Assembly: GCA_029880265.1 (NCBI GenBank)
Contig: JAOUOT010000007.1
Location: 1 to 64,000, forward strand
Source: Spirochaetia bacterium
Lineage (GTDB): Bacteria > Spirochaetota > Leptospiria > Turneriellales > JAOUOS01
DNA: 64,000 nucleotides
Reading direction: 5' to 3'
Part shown: positions 52,693-62,122 of the stretch, piece after piece
Layout of the letters: every line of letters begins with the position of its first letter
How positions within the stretch are numbered: the stretch's first letter is position 1
Position numbers and translations under genes: made by a program
The notes under the pieces: generated by a model
Seen by the model: only the letters and a program-made list of their open reading frames with translations
Databases searched by the model: none
What the model was told of the DNA's origin: nothing

Positions 52693-52968
52693 ATGAATAA
52701 TACTGCCGAAAAAATATTAAAAGCATGCGCTCTTGAATATAATGAAAATCTAAACGCTCCTTTGGTGAGAGCCTACGGCGAAGGTATGTTTGCAGAAAAA
52801 ATTATTGAATTTGCCGAAAAACATGGCATTACCATAAAAAAAGACGAAACAGAAGAACTTTTAACCATATTAAAAAATACAAGCATTGACGCAGAGATTC
52901 CCGTAGAAATTTATGTGGCTATTTCAAGAATTTATGCGTCTATATATAATGGAGCTATAAATAAATAA
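52693..52968 (+). CDS. FlhB C-terminal domain homologue
   Basis: The 91-residue protein matches the soluble tail of the flagellar export gate protein FlhB: ALEYNENLNAPLVRAYGEGMFAEKIIEFAEKHGI, with late IPVEIYVAISRIYASIYN. The NPTH self-cleavage site is upstream of this segment in full FlhB and absent here. Such stand-alone copies (FlhX/YlqH type) can partly replace the FlhB tail. It implies a flagellar or related export system in the genome. It is two bases from the next gene. Confidence 0.88.
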   Translation: MNNTAEKILKACALEYNENLNAPLVRAYGEGMFAEKIIEFAEKHGITIKKDETEELLTILKNTSIDAEIPVEIYVAISRIYASIYNGAINK

Positions 52969-52970
52969 AA

Positions 52971-54164
52971 ATGAAAAAAGTATCTGTACAGACATTAAAA
53001 GCGGGCATGGCCTTTGATCAGCCGGTTTATATTGACGCCGATAACAAACTAGTTAACGCCAAAGAAATGCTGAGCCAGTCAGATATCGATCGTCTAAAAA
53101 ACTGGAACATTACAGAAGTCGAAACAAACGGCGCGCCCATAATGATACAAAGAGAAAATGTTCGAAGACTTGATATTCGAGAAAAGAAAGAAATAGACGA
53201 GGCCTCGGCAAACATAAAACAGGCAATTCTTCAAAAATCTGTTTTTAACGATTTATATTTAAAAGCCGTAAAAACGCTTGAAAAATCATATGAAGAAATA
53301 GGCAAAGACAGGCCATACCAGATATCTATCGTTCGCAGTATCGCCGATGAGATTGCAGATTTCATCGTTCGAACGCCGTCTTTTTTTATTCATATGTTCA
53401 ATAAAACAGACGAAGAAACTGATATATATAGACATGCGGTAAATAGCGCCATATTCAGCGGAGTTACCGCGCAGGCCCTTGATTACTCGAAACCCAAAAT
53501 GGTTGAGCTTATTTTCGGCATTCTTATGATGGATTTAGGAATGGCGGCTTTGCCCAAGGCGATACTTCAAAAAGAAAAAGTTTTAACTGATGAAGAGAAA
53601 AGAAAACTTCAGGCGCATACCATATTCGGTTATCAATTATTAACGCAAAACGTAAAATTAAAAAATACAATTGCTATAATAGCGCTGCAGCATCACGAGC
53701 ATTTTGACGGAACCGGTTATCCTAAAAAAATCAAAGGCGACTCTATTAGCGAATATGCCAGAATAGCGGCGATTGCCGATTCTTTTGCGGCAATGCTTGA
53801 AAAAAAGACATACCATGAGCCCGTCTTGCCTTATACCGCAATGAAAGAACTGTTAACCTTGGGTTTATATCGCTATGATCCTGTTTTTATGAAGGCTTTA
53901 CTCGATAAAATGTCAATTTATCCCATCGGTTCACTTGTGAGCCTTTCAGATTCTTCAATAGGCATTGTAGCCGGCGCGACTCCTAAAAAACCAATGAGAC
54001 CCATTATCTTGTTATTTAAAAACGCCCAGGGACAAAGTCTTCAAAGAGGCGAGTTTGTTCATTTAATGTATCATACCGATAAATATATCAAGAGAGCTGA
54101 ATCTTCTTTTGACTTAAATATCATTGTTGAAGAAGAGCTTGAAAGACTATTGACAAAAATCTAA
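52971..54164 (+). CDS. HD-GYP-domain protein with degenerate HD site
   Basis: HD-GYP proteins hydrolyse cyclic di-GMP. Residues 1-75 match the N-terminal regulatory segment often seen in this family (LKAGMAFDQPVY). The HD-GYP domain spans about 150-320 with HHEHFDGTGYP and an ADSFAAM helix. The first motif, normally HDIGK, reads MDLGM, so a metal-binding His and the Lys are lost. Activity may be absent and the protein may act as a c-di-GMP effector. A PilZ-like tail follows (about 315-397). It is cotranscribed with the FlhB-C gene, which suggests control of motility. Confidence 0.82.
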   Translation: MKKVSVQTLKAGMAFDQPVYIDADNKLVNAKEMLSQSDIDRLKNWNITEVETNGAPIMIQRENVRRLDIREKKEIDEASANIKQAILQKSVFNDLYLKAVKTLEKSYEEIGKDRPYQISIVRSIADEIADFIVRTPSFFIHMFNKTDEETDIYRHAVNSAIFSGVTAQALDYSKPKMVELIFGILMMDLGMAALPKAILQKEKVLTDEEKRKLQAHTIFGYQLLTQNVKLKNTIAIIALQHHEHFDGTGYPKKIKGDSISEYARIAAIADSFAAMLEKKTYHEPVLPYTAMKELLTLGLYRYDPVFMKALLDKMSIYPIGSLVSLSDSSIGIVAGATPKKPMRPIILLFKNAQGQSLQRGEFVHLMYHTDKYIKRAESSFDLNIIVEEELERLLTKI

Positions 54165-54175
54165 TTTCTCTACAA

Positions 54176-54850
54176 TTATATCTTCTTTGGAGCAGAAAGT
54201 ACGCATCTTTTATTTTTTGAATAGATAATAAATAACGGTTTTTTCTTTTCCATATTTAAAAGGTTTATAGTTTCAATTATTTTATGGCGCACTTCAAATA
54301 TTCTTTGTTGATAATTGTTACATCTGCCAATAAAACTTTCTCCTTCTACTTGAAGCATAGACGCAAGAATATCGCCGTTTTTTATAGATAAAAGCGTCAA
54401 GTCTTTACTTTTTACTTTCTTAAAAAATGAACTCGCCAATTTGAATAAAATGATCGGCTTTAGATTCAGGTTTTTTAAAAAAACTTCAATTGACTTTTTC
54501 TCCAGTTTCATCTCAATATTATTGAGAGTTTTAGGAAATCCCCAGTGTTTTTTGCCCATATCACAGGCTTTTTTAGTAGATACCGGCAGATTGCAAATAT
54601 AGTATCCTTTTTTGTCGGCGCCTATTGTTTTTGCTTTTATCCCGGCGGCAATTTCAAAATAAGAGCCTATTGAACTGTTTTTGTTATCGTAAAAACTTAT
54701 AAAGGCCAGAGACTTCTTATAGAAATATTTTACTGGAACTAATCGCTCATCGACTATTTTTATGGCGTTTTTATAATCTATGAAGAAAAACAATGTCGCC
54801 GCAATTGTATTTTTATATTCAATAGATAAAAGATCTTTATTTTTATTCAT
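54176..54850 (-). CDS. acetoacetate decarboxylase-family protein
   Basis: The 224-residue product shows the family core: GSYFEIAAGIKA, ICNLPVSTKKACDMGKKHWGFPKTL. The Schiff-base Lys is expected in the FPK segment; the adjacent Lys of true acetoacetate decarboxylase is Thr here, so decarboxylation is uncertain. Related proteins act on other keto acids or aldol substrates. It starts 41 bases behind the tandem acyl-CoA dehydrogenase on the same strand, which suggests a shared acyl or keto-acid pathway. Confidence 0.7.
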   Translation of the reverse strand: MNKNKDLLSIEYKNTIAATLFFFIDYKNAIKIVDERLVPVKYFYKKSLAFISFYDNKNSSIGSYFEIAAGIKAKTIGADKKGYYICNLPVSTKKACDMGKKHWGFPKTLNNIEMKLEKKSIEVFLKNLNLKPIILFKLASSFFKKVKSKDLTLLSIKNGDILASMLQVEGESFIGRCNNYQQRIFEVRHKIIETINLLNMEKKKPLFIIYSKNKRCVLSAPKKI

Positions 54851-54891
54851 TTCTATTTTCTATATTATTTTACCTGTAAATAATTTCAAAT

Positions 54892-57270
54892 TTAAAACAG
54901 TTCTTCATTTATAGAAAAGAGATTTATCTGATTAGTACCTTCGTAAATTTGGGTTAACCTGGCGTCTCTATACGCTTTTTCTACTTTATTATGGTACAAG
55001 AAACCGTGATTGCCCAGAATATCCATGGCTTTTCGGCAGATTCTTACGCAGCTATCGCTTAAATAGACTTTTCCCATTGAGGCCATATATTGCGTGATTT
55101 TTTTTCTGGCCGCAAAGTTCGTAAGCATCGATCTCATGGCCGTTATTTCGATAGCCATTTCTGAAAGTTGACCCTGAATTTCTGGATAACTAAATAGCGT
55201 TTTGTTATTAAAGCTTGTTTTTCTGGTAAAATCTAAAGCGTTCTCAAAAGCGTTTCGCGCGATTCCAAGAGCTATGGCCGATACCGGCAGTCTTGAATAG
55301 TTCAGCGACAAGCGAAGAAGGTTAAATCCTTCATTTTCTTTGCCAATTAAATGGTTATTCGGCACAAAAATATCGTCGAATATAAGTTCGCTTGCCGTAG
55401 ATGCCCGTTGTCCCATTTTAAGTTCGTTTCTTCCTAAACTAAAACCTTTTGATTTTGAATCTACCAAAAAACAACTCATCGTTTCGACGCCCTTTGACCC
55501 TGAATCTGCAAAAACCGTATGAAAACGCGATAAAGAGCCGTTAGAGATGAAACACTTTCTGCCGTTTAATATCCACCCTTCTTTAATTTTTTTAGCTTTT
55601 GTTATTGGTTTATATAAACGGGCTCCGTCGGTCAGTTGAAAGTCGCTTCCCCCTGAGGGCTCTGTCGCCGCAAAAGAGAATAAGGTTAAATCTCCCTTGC
55701 GGTTTTTTCTGGCCGAAGAAACCGCAAATTTTCTGATGAGTTCAAAGTTTTTAGATAAAAAAACAGGCAAAACGCCCAAAGCGTTTGCTCCTATTAGAAG
55801 CGCAATCCCTCCGCAAATAGAGGCTGTTTCTTCAAGTTTTATGCACTGAAGCGTTGTATTTGAATATTTTCGCAGAGCGTATTTTCTTGTTCCCAAAGGA
55901 AAAGGCAGAAAATCTGAAAAAAAACCGGCGCCGGCGGCCTTTAACAATATTTTTTGGCGAATGAGGTCGTCTGATTTTAAGTCAAGAGAGTTTACCGACG
56001 GCGCGAAATTTTCTACGGCAAATTTTTTAATTCTCATTCGATATGACCGCAAAGTTTTTGACTCATGCTCAAAAGCGTTTACCTCAAATATCTTCTTATC
56101 TTTTCTCTTGAGAAAAATATTTTTTTCGGCAAGATTGCGATAAAGTTTTAACGATTTGATTTTTGATAAATCTTTATCGACAGATAAATCATTATTTGAA
56201 AACCCCAGAAGCCTTAGGTGATTTACGTCTCTAAGCAGCTTTTCTACGCCAAAATCTTTCATATAGCCATACCCGCCAAAAATTTGCAGAGCCGTTTCTG
56301 CCGCCTCTGCCAGATGAAAAAAGAATTTTTCTTTTATATCAAGAAGCTCTAAAAAATGTTCTATCGACATAAAATCGCGCGATAAATGATTTAGCATATT
56401 TTCGCAAAGCAACAAATTTGTTTTTATTTGCCGTAAATCTTTTGAAATTGCCGAATGTTTCTGAATTGTCAACCCGCCTTGCATTCTTTCTGAGGCGTAT
56501 TTATTCGCTTTATTTTCCGATTTTTCTGCGCATGACAAAGCTATCGTCATTAACGAAACGCAGTATAAACTTTGTAAAAGCATAAATAATTCTTTTATTT
56601 TCTTTTCGTCTTTATTGATTTTTTTTTGTTCTAAAAGCTCAGAAGAAACGCGACATTTCAAAAACGAGATATTATCAAGACCGTGATTGTTTTCAAATTG
56701 TTCAATAAGAATATCATTTGAATTTATGGCTGCCAAAGAAAACCTGTTATCGCGGCTTAAAAAAAAGACAAGAGCCTTATGCCAGAACACAGAGCTTTGC
56801 GCCGTAAAATTATGACGTTTTTTTTCTTCTCCCAGAGATTCTCTTAAGGCGGAATCTTTTTCTTTTACAATAGAGTTAAAAATTCTCTCAGCAACTTTTC
56901 TGTCAAAAACATAAGACATTTCAAGCGCCGGTAAAAAACTCGTTTTATCTTTTATGCCTATAAAATTGGCGGCTAGACTTCCTAATGCAAGGTTATTCAA
57001 ATGCAGCGCGATTCCCGCGTCTGCCGAAGCTATGATTTTAAGTTTTTTTATATTCAAAAGAACATCGTCATTTGAAATAAAACTTTGCCAAAGCGCGCCG
57101 GTATCTTTTTTCTCGTTTGAAATAACGCCATAAGATAAAGCCGAATTAAAAATATCTTGCAATACACTGTCTGAATTTTTTAATTCGGGACGGTTTAACT
57201 TTTTTAAAATGCCCTTATCACAAAAAGTTTGAAAGGCGGTTAGAATTTCTTTTTCAACGCTTTTAGTCAT
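54892..57270 (-). CDS. tandem acyl-CoA dehydrogenase, N-terminal half degenerate
   Basis: The 792-residue protein contains two acyl-CoA dehydrogenase units. The C-terminal unit (about 405-792) is complete: ATEPSGGSDF and the FAD/substrate loops, LKMGQRAST, LRLSLNYSR, and the catalytic Glu in YEGTNQI near 778. The N-terminal unit (about 20-360) keeps the helical C-terminal features ASERMQGG, LQIFGGYGYMKD and LLRDVNHLR. It lacks the GSD loop and the EGT catalytic site, so it is probably structural. Normal enzymes have about 380 residues. The gene precedes an acetoacetate decarboxylase-like gene. Confidence 0.85.
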   Translation of the reverse strand: MTKSVEKEILTAFQTFCDKGILKKLNRPELKNSDSVLQDIFNSALSYGVISNEKKDTGALWQSFISNDDVLLNIKKLKIIASADAGIALHLNNLALGSLAANFIGIKDKTSFLPALEMSYVFDRKVAERIFNSIVKEKDSALRESLGEEKKRHNFTAQSSVFWHKALVFFLSRDNRFSLAAINSNDILIEQFENNHGLDNISFLKCRVSSELLEQKKINKDEKKIKELFMLLQSLYCVSLMTIALSCAEKSENKANKYASERMQGGLTIQKHSAISKDLRQIKTNLLLCENMLNHLSRDFMSIEHFLELLDIKEKFFFHLAEAAETALQIFGGYGYMKDFGVEKLLRDVNHLRLLGFSNNDLSVDKDLSKIKSLKLYRNLAEKNIFLKRKDKKIFEVNAFEHESKTLRSYRMRIKKFAVENFAPSVNSLDLKSDDLIRQKILLKAAGAGFFSDFLPFPLGTRKYALRKYSNTTLQCIKLEETASICGGIALLIGANALGVLPVFLSKNFELIRKFAVSSARKNRKGDLTLFSFAATEPSGGSDFQLTDGARLYKPITKAKKIKEGWILNGRKCFISNGSLSRFHTVFADSGSKGVETMSCFLVDSKSKGFSLGRNELKMGQRASTASELIFDDIFVPNNHLIGKENEGFNLLRLSLNYSRLPVSAIALGIARNAFENALDFTRKTSFNNKTLFSYPEIQGQLSEMAIEITAMRSMLTNFAARKKITQYMASMGKVYLSDSCVRICRKAMDILGNHGFLYHNKVEKAYRDARLTQIYEGTNQINLFSINEELF

Positions 57271-57365
57271 CGTTAACAGATTTTTTTACTTTTTCTTATG
57301 GGTTAAGCCATTACTGTGCAGACACAGGGCAAGAGCCTTGTAAATACATAAGCCCTTTCGCTTTA

Positions 57366-58739
57366 TCATGGTAAAGGATACATTTCTTTCGCTTTAGTTA
57401 ACAATTCGAAAAAAGCGGTTTCTATTGGCTCTCTTATTTGGGCATTTGAAATCTGCAAAAGAATTATTTTTAATTCAGATTTTTTTATATTATAAGAATC
57501 TTTATTTTCAAAAAGATTTATTAACTGCCCGTATAATGCCTGAGAAATCGAAGGATCTAATCCCTGAGGTTGAAATTTTCGCAGGGTCTGTTGAATTTCT
57601 TTTAGAATAATGGCATAAGATTGATTTTCATACTTTATTTTTTGTATTTTATCAAGGGGAACCTTAAATTGACCGGACATTTTAGAGACGATGTCATTCC
57701 AGTTTATATTTTCGCCCCGCTCTTCTCTTTTTTGCAGATTATTCAAGCTTAAAACCGTTTTGTGAAGAGGGGCCAAAGAAGCGTACCATTTTTGATATCC
57801 TTCTTTATCGTTGGCGCGCGTATACTTTGAAACCATACTTAATAAAGAAACATAATTCTTAAAAAGAGTTTGCCTGGGAATTTGCGGCGCATGCTCTTGC
57901 GATGAAACCTCCGTAAAACTTTTTATCTTTAAGGGGGGCGCCTGTTGAAAAGATGTCATATATTTTTCAAGAAGTCTTATGCCGGCCTCTTTCTTTTCTT
58001 CGAAAACTAAAGGAGCTTCTTTTGGTTGTTCTTGAGTCATCTCAGAAGGCTTTTCTTCGACGGCGGCTTTTAAGACAGCCAGCGGTTTTGCTTGTTGAAA
58101 TAAACCGCCGTAATTTTCTAAGAGTTTTTCGCCGGGAACATATGAATAATCGACGGCATGATATTCTGCGGCTGACTCTGCCGCTGCGGTCTCTGGCACC
58201 GCGTTTTGCGGCGATAGATTATCGATTTTTTGGGTCTGATTTATTTCTGAAGTCTGTTCATTGGCAGAAGGCTGATCGCTGGCCTCGGCTTTTCCTCCGT
58301 TAAGTTTTAAAGGGGCCGATTTTTGAAAGAGAGCGCCGTATGCTTCAAGCAGATCGTCTGAAATAGTTCGATAAGGATTTTCAAATTTATGTTTTGCTCT
58401 GGGGATTTCTTTTTGATATAATTGCGCCTTAATTCTTTCTAATGAAGACATAAAATTCTTGCCAATAAAAGCCGAAAATCTGCTTTCATTGCTTTCGCCA
58501 ATATACTGCGAGATAAGCTGCATTTTTTCAAGATAGTCGTCAAGTTTCTGAAAATTGGTTTCTAAAAAGCCTTTTAATGTCTCGATTTTTACCTGAATTT
58601 TTTCAGGAGGCAGCATCAGGCCTTTTTGCATATAATGACCCAGTAACTGGCGCATTGTATGGTAATATGTAAGAGATTCGCCGTATGAAGAGAAAACATA
58701 CGAGCCGTTTTCATTTTTTATTAAGACATCTTTTGTCAT
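57366..58739 (-). CDS. unknown protein with a threefold LLExYxxxFQxxxPL motif
   Basis: The 457-residue protein is cytoplasmic by sequence (no signal peptide). A helical N-terminal part (1-115) is followed by a short motif repeated three times, at about 130-146 (LLEAYGALFQKSAPLKL), 206-222 and 256-272. The copies are joined by Gln/Glu/Ala-rich, probably disordered linkers, and a partial fourth copy lies near 292. A second helical domain (about 280-457) ends the protein. I do not recognise the family. It starts four bases behind aroQ and so belongs to the aroB-aroQ operon. Repeated short motifs on linkers suggest docking sites for another protein. Confidence 0.6.
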   Translation of the reverse strand: MTKDVLIKNENGSYVFSSYGESLTYYHTMRQLLGHYMQKGLMLPPEKIQVKIETLKGFLETNFQKLDDYLEKMQLISQYIGESNESRFSAFIGKNFMSSLERIKAQLYQKEIPRAKHKFENPYRTISDDLLEAYGALFQKSAPLKLNGGKAEASDQPSANEQTSEINQTQKIDNLSPQNAVPETAAAESAAEYHAVDYSYVPGEKLLENYGGLFQQAKPLAVLKAAVEEKPSEMTQEQPKEAPLVFEEKKEAGIRLLEKYMTSFQQAPPLKIKSFTEVSSQEHAPQIPRQTLFKNYVSLLSMVSKYTRANDKEGYQKWYASLAPLHKTVLSLNNLQKREERGENINWNDIVSKMSGQFKVPLDKIQKIKYENQSYAIILKEIQQTLRKFQPQGLDPSISQALYGQLINLFENKDSYNIKKSELKIILLQISNAQIREPIETAFFELLTKAKEMYPLP

Positions 58740-58743
58740 TAAG

Positions 58744-59169
58744 CTATAAAGTTTCTCTAAAATATTCTATGGCTAATTTATAGCCCGTTTTGCCTAAGCC
58801 GGCAATAACGCCGGCGGCAATATCGCTTAAATATGAAAGTTTTCTAAAATCTTCCCGCGCATAAACATTTGAGATATGAACCTCTACAAAGGGAATTTTA
58901 ACCGATAAAAAAGCGTCTCTAAGCGCAATACTTGTGTGAGTGTAAGCGCCTGCGTTGACGATAATTGCGTCGACTTTTTCATTTTCAAGATTATGAATAA
59001 ATTCTACGATTTGCCCCTCATGGTTGCTTTGAAAAAATAGAAGAGAATCGCTTGGAGCCTCTTTTTTTAAGTAGTTTTCAAGTTCGCCAAGAGAAAAGCC
59101 GCCGTAATGATCTTTTTCTCTTTTACCGAGCATATTTAAATTCGGACCGTTTATTATGGCAATTTTCAT
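58744..59169 (-). CDS. aroQ: type II 3-dehydroquinate dehydratase
   Basis: AroQ removes water from 3-dehydroquinate in the shikimate pathway. The 141-residue protein shows INGPNLNMLGKRE with the loop Arg, the catalytic Tyr in HYGG, FQSNHEGQIVEFIH, NAGAYTHTSIALRDA and the catalytic His in VEVHISN. The length is normal for the dodecameric type II enzyme. Its start overlaps the aroB stop by four bases (ATGA), so the two consecutive pathway enzymes are coupled. Confidence 0.95.
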   Translation of the reverse strand: MKIAIINGPNLNMLGKREKDHYGGFSLGELENYLKKEAPSDSLLFFQSNHEGQIVEFIHNLENEKVDAIIVNAGAYTHTSIALRDAFLSVKIPFVEVHISNVYAREDFRKLSYLSDIAAGVIAGLGKTGYKLAIEYFRETL

Positions 59170-60326
59170 ATTTTATAAAACTCTTTAAGCGATTTAGTTA
59201 TTATTTTTTGATCTACGGGCCGGGGCAGAAGATATTCGCCAATATTTTTTAACATAACAAAATATATCTCGCTTTCGCGATTTTTTTTATCTTTTTTCAT
59301 CATGTCAACCAGTTCTTCTGGTCTCGGAGCTCTTTTTTTTGCGGGTAAATCTTTTATTGTACAAGGCATCCCGAGCGTTTGTAAAAGATTAAAAATCTTG
59401 AGCCACAATTTGTTATCTAAAATTCCCTGTCGATAAGAAAAAAAAGCCGCGAACGCCAGGCCAATCGAAACCGCCTCGCCGTGTTTTATCGCCTTGTATT
59501 CATAATAGCTTTCAATAGCATGCGCCAATGTATGACCCAGGTTCAAGATTCCCCTTAATAATTTTTCTTTTTCGTCTTTTTCAACTACCGCAGCCTTAAT
59601 CGCAACGCTTTCTTTTGAAAGATATTTCATCGCGCTTAAGTCATTGGCGATAATTTTTTCTTTGTTTTGTTCAATATAATAAAACAGAGATTTGTTCATT
59701 AACAGGGCAGATTTTATCGCTTCGGCAAGACCGCATTTTCTTTCTCTTGCCGGAAGAGTTTTTAAAAAATAGGGAATTATAAAAACCGCTTTTGGCTGTT
59801 GAAACGTGCCAATCATGTTTTTGCCTTCAGGCAGGTTTACGCCGGTTTTACCTCCGACTGAAGAATCTACCATAGACAAAAGAGTTGTCGGTATTTGTAT
59901 AAACGAAATACCCCGCATGTAAATAGAGGCAACGAATCCGTTGATATCGCCAATTACGCCGCCGCCCAAACCAATTAAGAGCGTATTTCGCGTAAAAGCC
60001 GCTTTAAGAAGATTGCTTGATACGTTTTCTATGGTTTTTAAACTCTTGGTTTTTTCTCCGTCAGGAAGAATAATAACGTGAGCTTTGCTAAAAATCTTTT
60101 TTATTTCTTTTTCGTAAATCTTATAAACTTTTACATTGGTTAAAAGAGCGGTTTTTTCATAGTTTTTAGAATATTTTTCTATCTCTTCTTTGAGAGAATC
60201 AAGCGTATCGCGCCAGATTATAGGGTAGCTGTCTTTACCCAAATTTACATTTAATTTATCGTTCACTAATATCACGTTTTTATTTTTTTTAGCAGGATGT
60301 AAATATAATTTTACAAGACGACTCAA
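59166..60326 (-). CDS. aroB: 3-dehydroquinate synthase
   Basis: AroB converts DAHP to 3-dehydroquinate with NAD+ and a divalent metal. The 386-residue product shows GGGVIGDINGFVAS, IPTTLLSMVDSSVGGKTGVN, GLAEAIKSALL and the metal ligands NLGHTLAHAIE and HGEAVSIG. It lies at the head of aroB-aroQ-57366. The 59-bp gap to divergent proS contains an ACACAT/ATGTGT inverted repeat (60343-60364). Confidence 0.95.
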   Translation of the reverse strand: MSRLVKLYLHPAKKNKNVILVNDKLNVNLGKDSYPIIWRDTLDSLKEEIEKYSKNYEKTALLTNVKVYKIYEKEIKKIFSKAHVIILPDGEKTKSLKTIENVSSNLLKAAFTRNTLLIGLGGGVIGDINGFVASIYMRGISFIQIPTTLLSMVDSSVGGKTGVNLPEGKNMIGTFQQPKAVFIIPYFLKTLPARERKCGLAEAIKSALLMNKSLFYYIEQNKEKIIANDLSAMKYLSKESVAIKAAVVEKDEKEKLLRGILNLGHTLAHAIESYYEYKAIKHGEAVSIGLAFAAFFSYRQGILDNKLWLKIFNLLQTLGMPCTIKDLPAKKRAPRPEELVDMMKKDKKNRESEIYFVMLKNIGEYLLPRPVDQKIITKSLKEFYKI

Positions 60327-60385
60327 ACTAAAAGACTCAATAACACATTGAATTGACGATGTGTCGCAGAGCTTAAAACAAACCT

Positions 60386-62122
60386 ATGAAAGCATCGCAG
60401 ACGCCTCTTTTTACGCAAAAAGAAGATCCGAAAGACGCCGTAGTCGCGTCGCACAAACTTTTAAGCAGAGCCGGTTATATTAAAAAACAAGCCTCAGGAT
60501 TTTATGCTTATTTGCCTTTCGGCTATATCGTTCATAGAAAGATTGAAGAAATTATTAGAACTAAAATGAATAAATATGGAGCGGTTGAAACGCATCTTCC
60601 TGTTTTAACTCCGGCAGAGCTGTGGCAAGTATCGGGCAGATGGTCGTCTATGGGTCCCGAGATGATGAGACTTTCAGACAGGCATAATGTTAATTTTGCC
60701 CTCGGACCAACGCATGAAGAATCGATAACATGGCTGGCAAAACAGTATTTACATTCATATAAACAGCTGCCCATAAATTTTTATCAAATAGGAAAAAAAT
60801 ACAGGGACGAAATTCGTCCGCGTTTTGGTCTTATTCGATGCCGCGAATTTGTCATGAAAGACGCTTATTCATTTCATATTGACGACGCCTCGCTAGAAGA
60901 AACTTACCAAAAGATGCGCGAATGTTATAGAGAAATATTTGATGAATGCGGTCTTGAAACGCTTTCTGTAGAAGCAGATTCAGGCGCGATGGGAGGGTCT
61001 GGTTCTGAAGAATTTATGGTGCCTTCGGCTATTGGCGAAGAAACGCTTCTTTTGTGCCCAGATAACGACTGCCAATACAGATCAAATCAGGAAAAAACTA
61101 TGTTTAAGCCGCAAACGCCTTATTCTTCTGATAAGAGCAATGCCGCCGCCGAAAGAGTAGATACGCCAGACGTCAAAACGGTTGAAGAAGTCGCGAATTT
61201 CTTAAAAGCAGAAAAGACTTCATTTATAAAATCGGTTATTTATGAAAATTCAAGCGCGGTCGTTTTGGCCTTTATTCCAGGAGACCGAGATATAAGCGAA
61301 ACGAAATTAAAAAATTTAAGCGGCGAAGCAGATCTTGAAATGGCTTCTCCCGAAAGCATCGAAAAAGTAAGCTCGGCGCCTCCCGGTTTTGCCGGGCCCT
61401 TTGAACTTAACGTAAAAAACGGGGATGAAATTACCGTTCAAGGCGAGAAAAAAAATGTCATCATCTTATACGATAAGAACTTAAAAAACCGCGGCAATCT
61501 AATAAGCGGCGGCAATATGGCAGATACCCACTGCATAAACCTTCAGGAAGCCAGAGATTTTATTATACCCGAAGGCGAAGAATATGATTTGGTTCAAGCG
61601 AAAGAAAGTGACCTGTGCCCCAAATGCGGCAAGCATAACCTGAAAAGCACAAAAGGCATTGAAGTAGGGCATGTTTTTAAATTGGGAAAAAAATATACCG
61701 AAGCTTTAGACGTAAGCGTGCTTGATGCAGAAGGCAGGCCCTCGACTCTTACCATGGGATGTTACGGTATAGGGGTAGGCAGAACTCTTTCTACAATTGT
61801 CGAACAAAATTACGATGAAAAAGGAATCATTTGGCCCGAGAGCGCGGCTCCGTTTCGGTATTATATGATAGGCATTTCAAAAACAGAAGAAGAAAAAAAA
61901 GAAATAGACGATTTATATGAAAGGCTTATTGAAAAGAATATTTCTGTATATTATGACGACAGAAAAGAAAGGCCGGGAATAAAATTTAACGACGCTGATT
62001 TAACGGGATTTCCTTTTCAAATAACAATCGGAAAAAATTATTTTGAGAACAAAAAAATCGAATTAAAAATAAGAAAGACTATGCAAAAATCAGAGATGGC
62101 GTTTGAAGAGTTGTTCTCATAA
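60386..62122 (+). CDS. proS: prolyl-tRNA synthetase, bacterial type with editing domain
   Basis: ProS charges tRNA-Pro. The 578-residue enzyme has class II motifs (PFGYIVHRKIEEIIR, YRDEIRPRFGLIRCREFVMKDAYSFH, GIGVGRTLST). An insertion editing domain between motifs 2 and 3 (about 220-400, ADTHCINLQEARDF) clears Ala-tRNA. The length of 578 is typical. There is no clear ribosome site; a TTGACG/TAAAAC pair ends six bases before the ATG, which suggests a very short leader. It converges on the phosphatase gene with a six-base overlap. Confidence 0.96.
   Translation: MKASQTPLFTQKEDPKDAVVASHKLLSRAGYIKKQASGFYAYLPFGYIVHRKIEEIIRTKMNKYGAVETHLPVLTPAELWQVSGRWSSMGPEMMRLSDRHNVNFALGPTHEESITWLAKQYLHSYKQLPINFYQIGKKYRDEIRPRFGLIRCREFVMKDAYSFHIDDASLEETYQKMRECYREIFDECGLETLSVEADSGAMGGSGSEEFMVPSAIGEETLLLCPDNDCQYRSNQEKTMFKPQTPYSSDKSNAAAERVDTPDVKTVEEVANFLKAEKTSFIKSVIYENSSAVVLAFIPGDRDISETKLKNLSGEADLEMASPESIEKVSSAPPGFAGPFELNVKNGDEITVQGEKKNVIILYDKNLKNRGNLISGGNMADTHCINLQEARDFIIPEGEEYDLVQAKESDLCPKCGKHNLKSTKGIEVGHVFKLGKKYTEALDVSVLDAEGRPSTLTMGCYGIGVGRTLSTIVEQNYDEKGIIWPESAAPFRYYMIGISKTEEEKKEIDDLYERLIEKNISVYYDDRKERPGIKFNDADLTGFPFQITIGKNYFENKKIELKIRKTMQKSEMAFEELFS

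Noticed and set aside
57271-57365. Possible small RNA with CTTATG/CATAAG arms behind the acyl-CoA dehydrogenase start
   Set aside because: Pairing is short and interrupted, with no promoter or terminator nearby.
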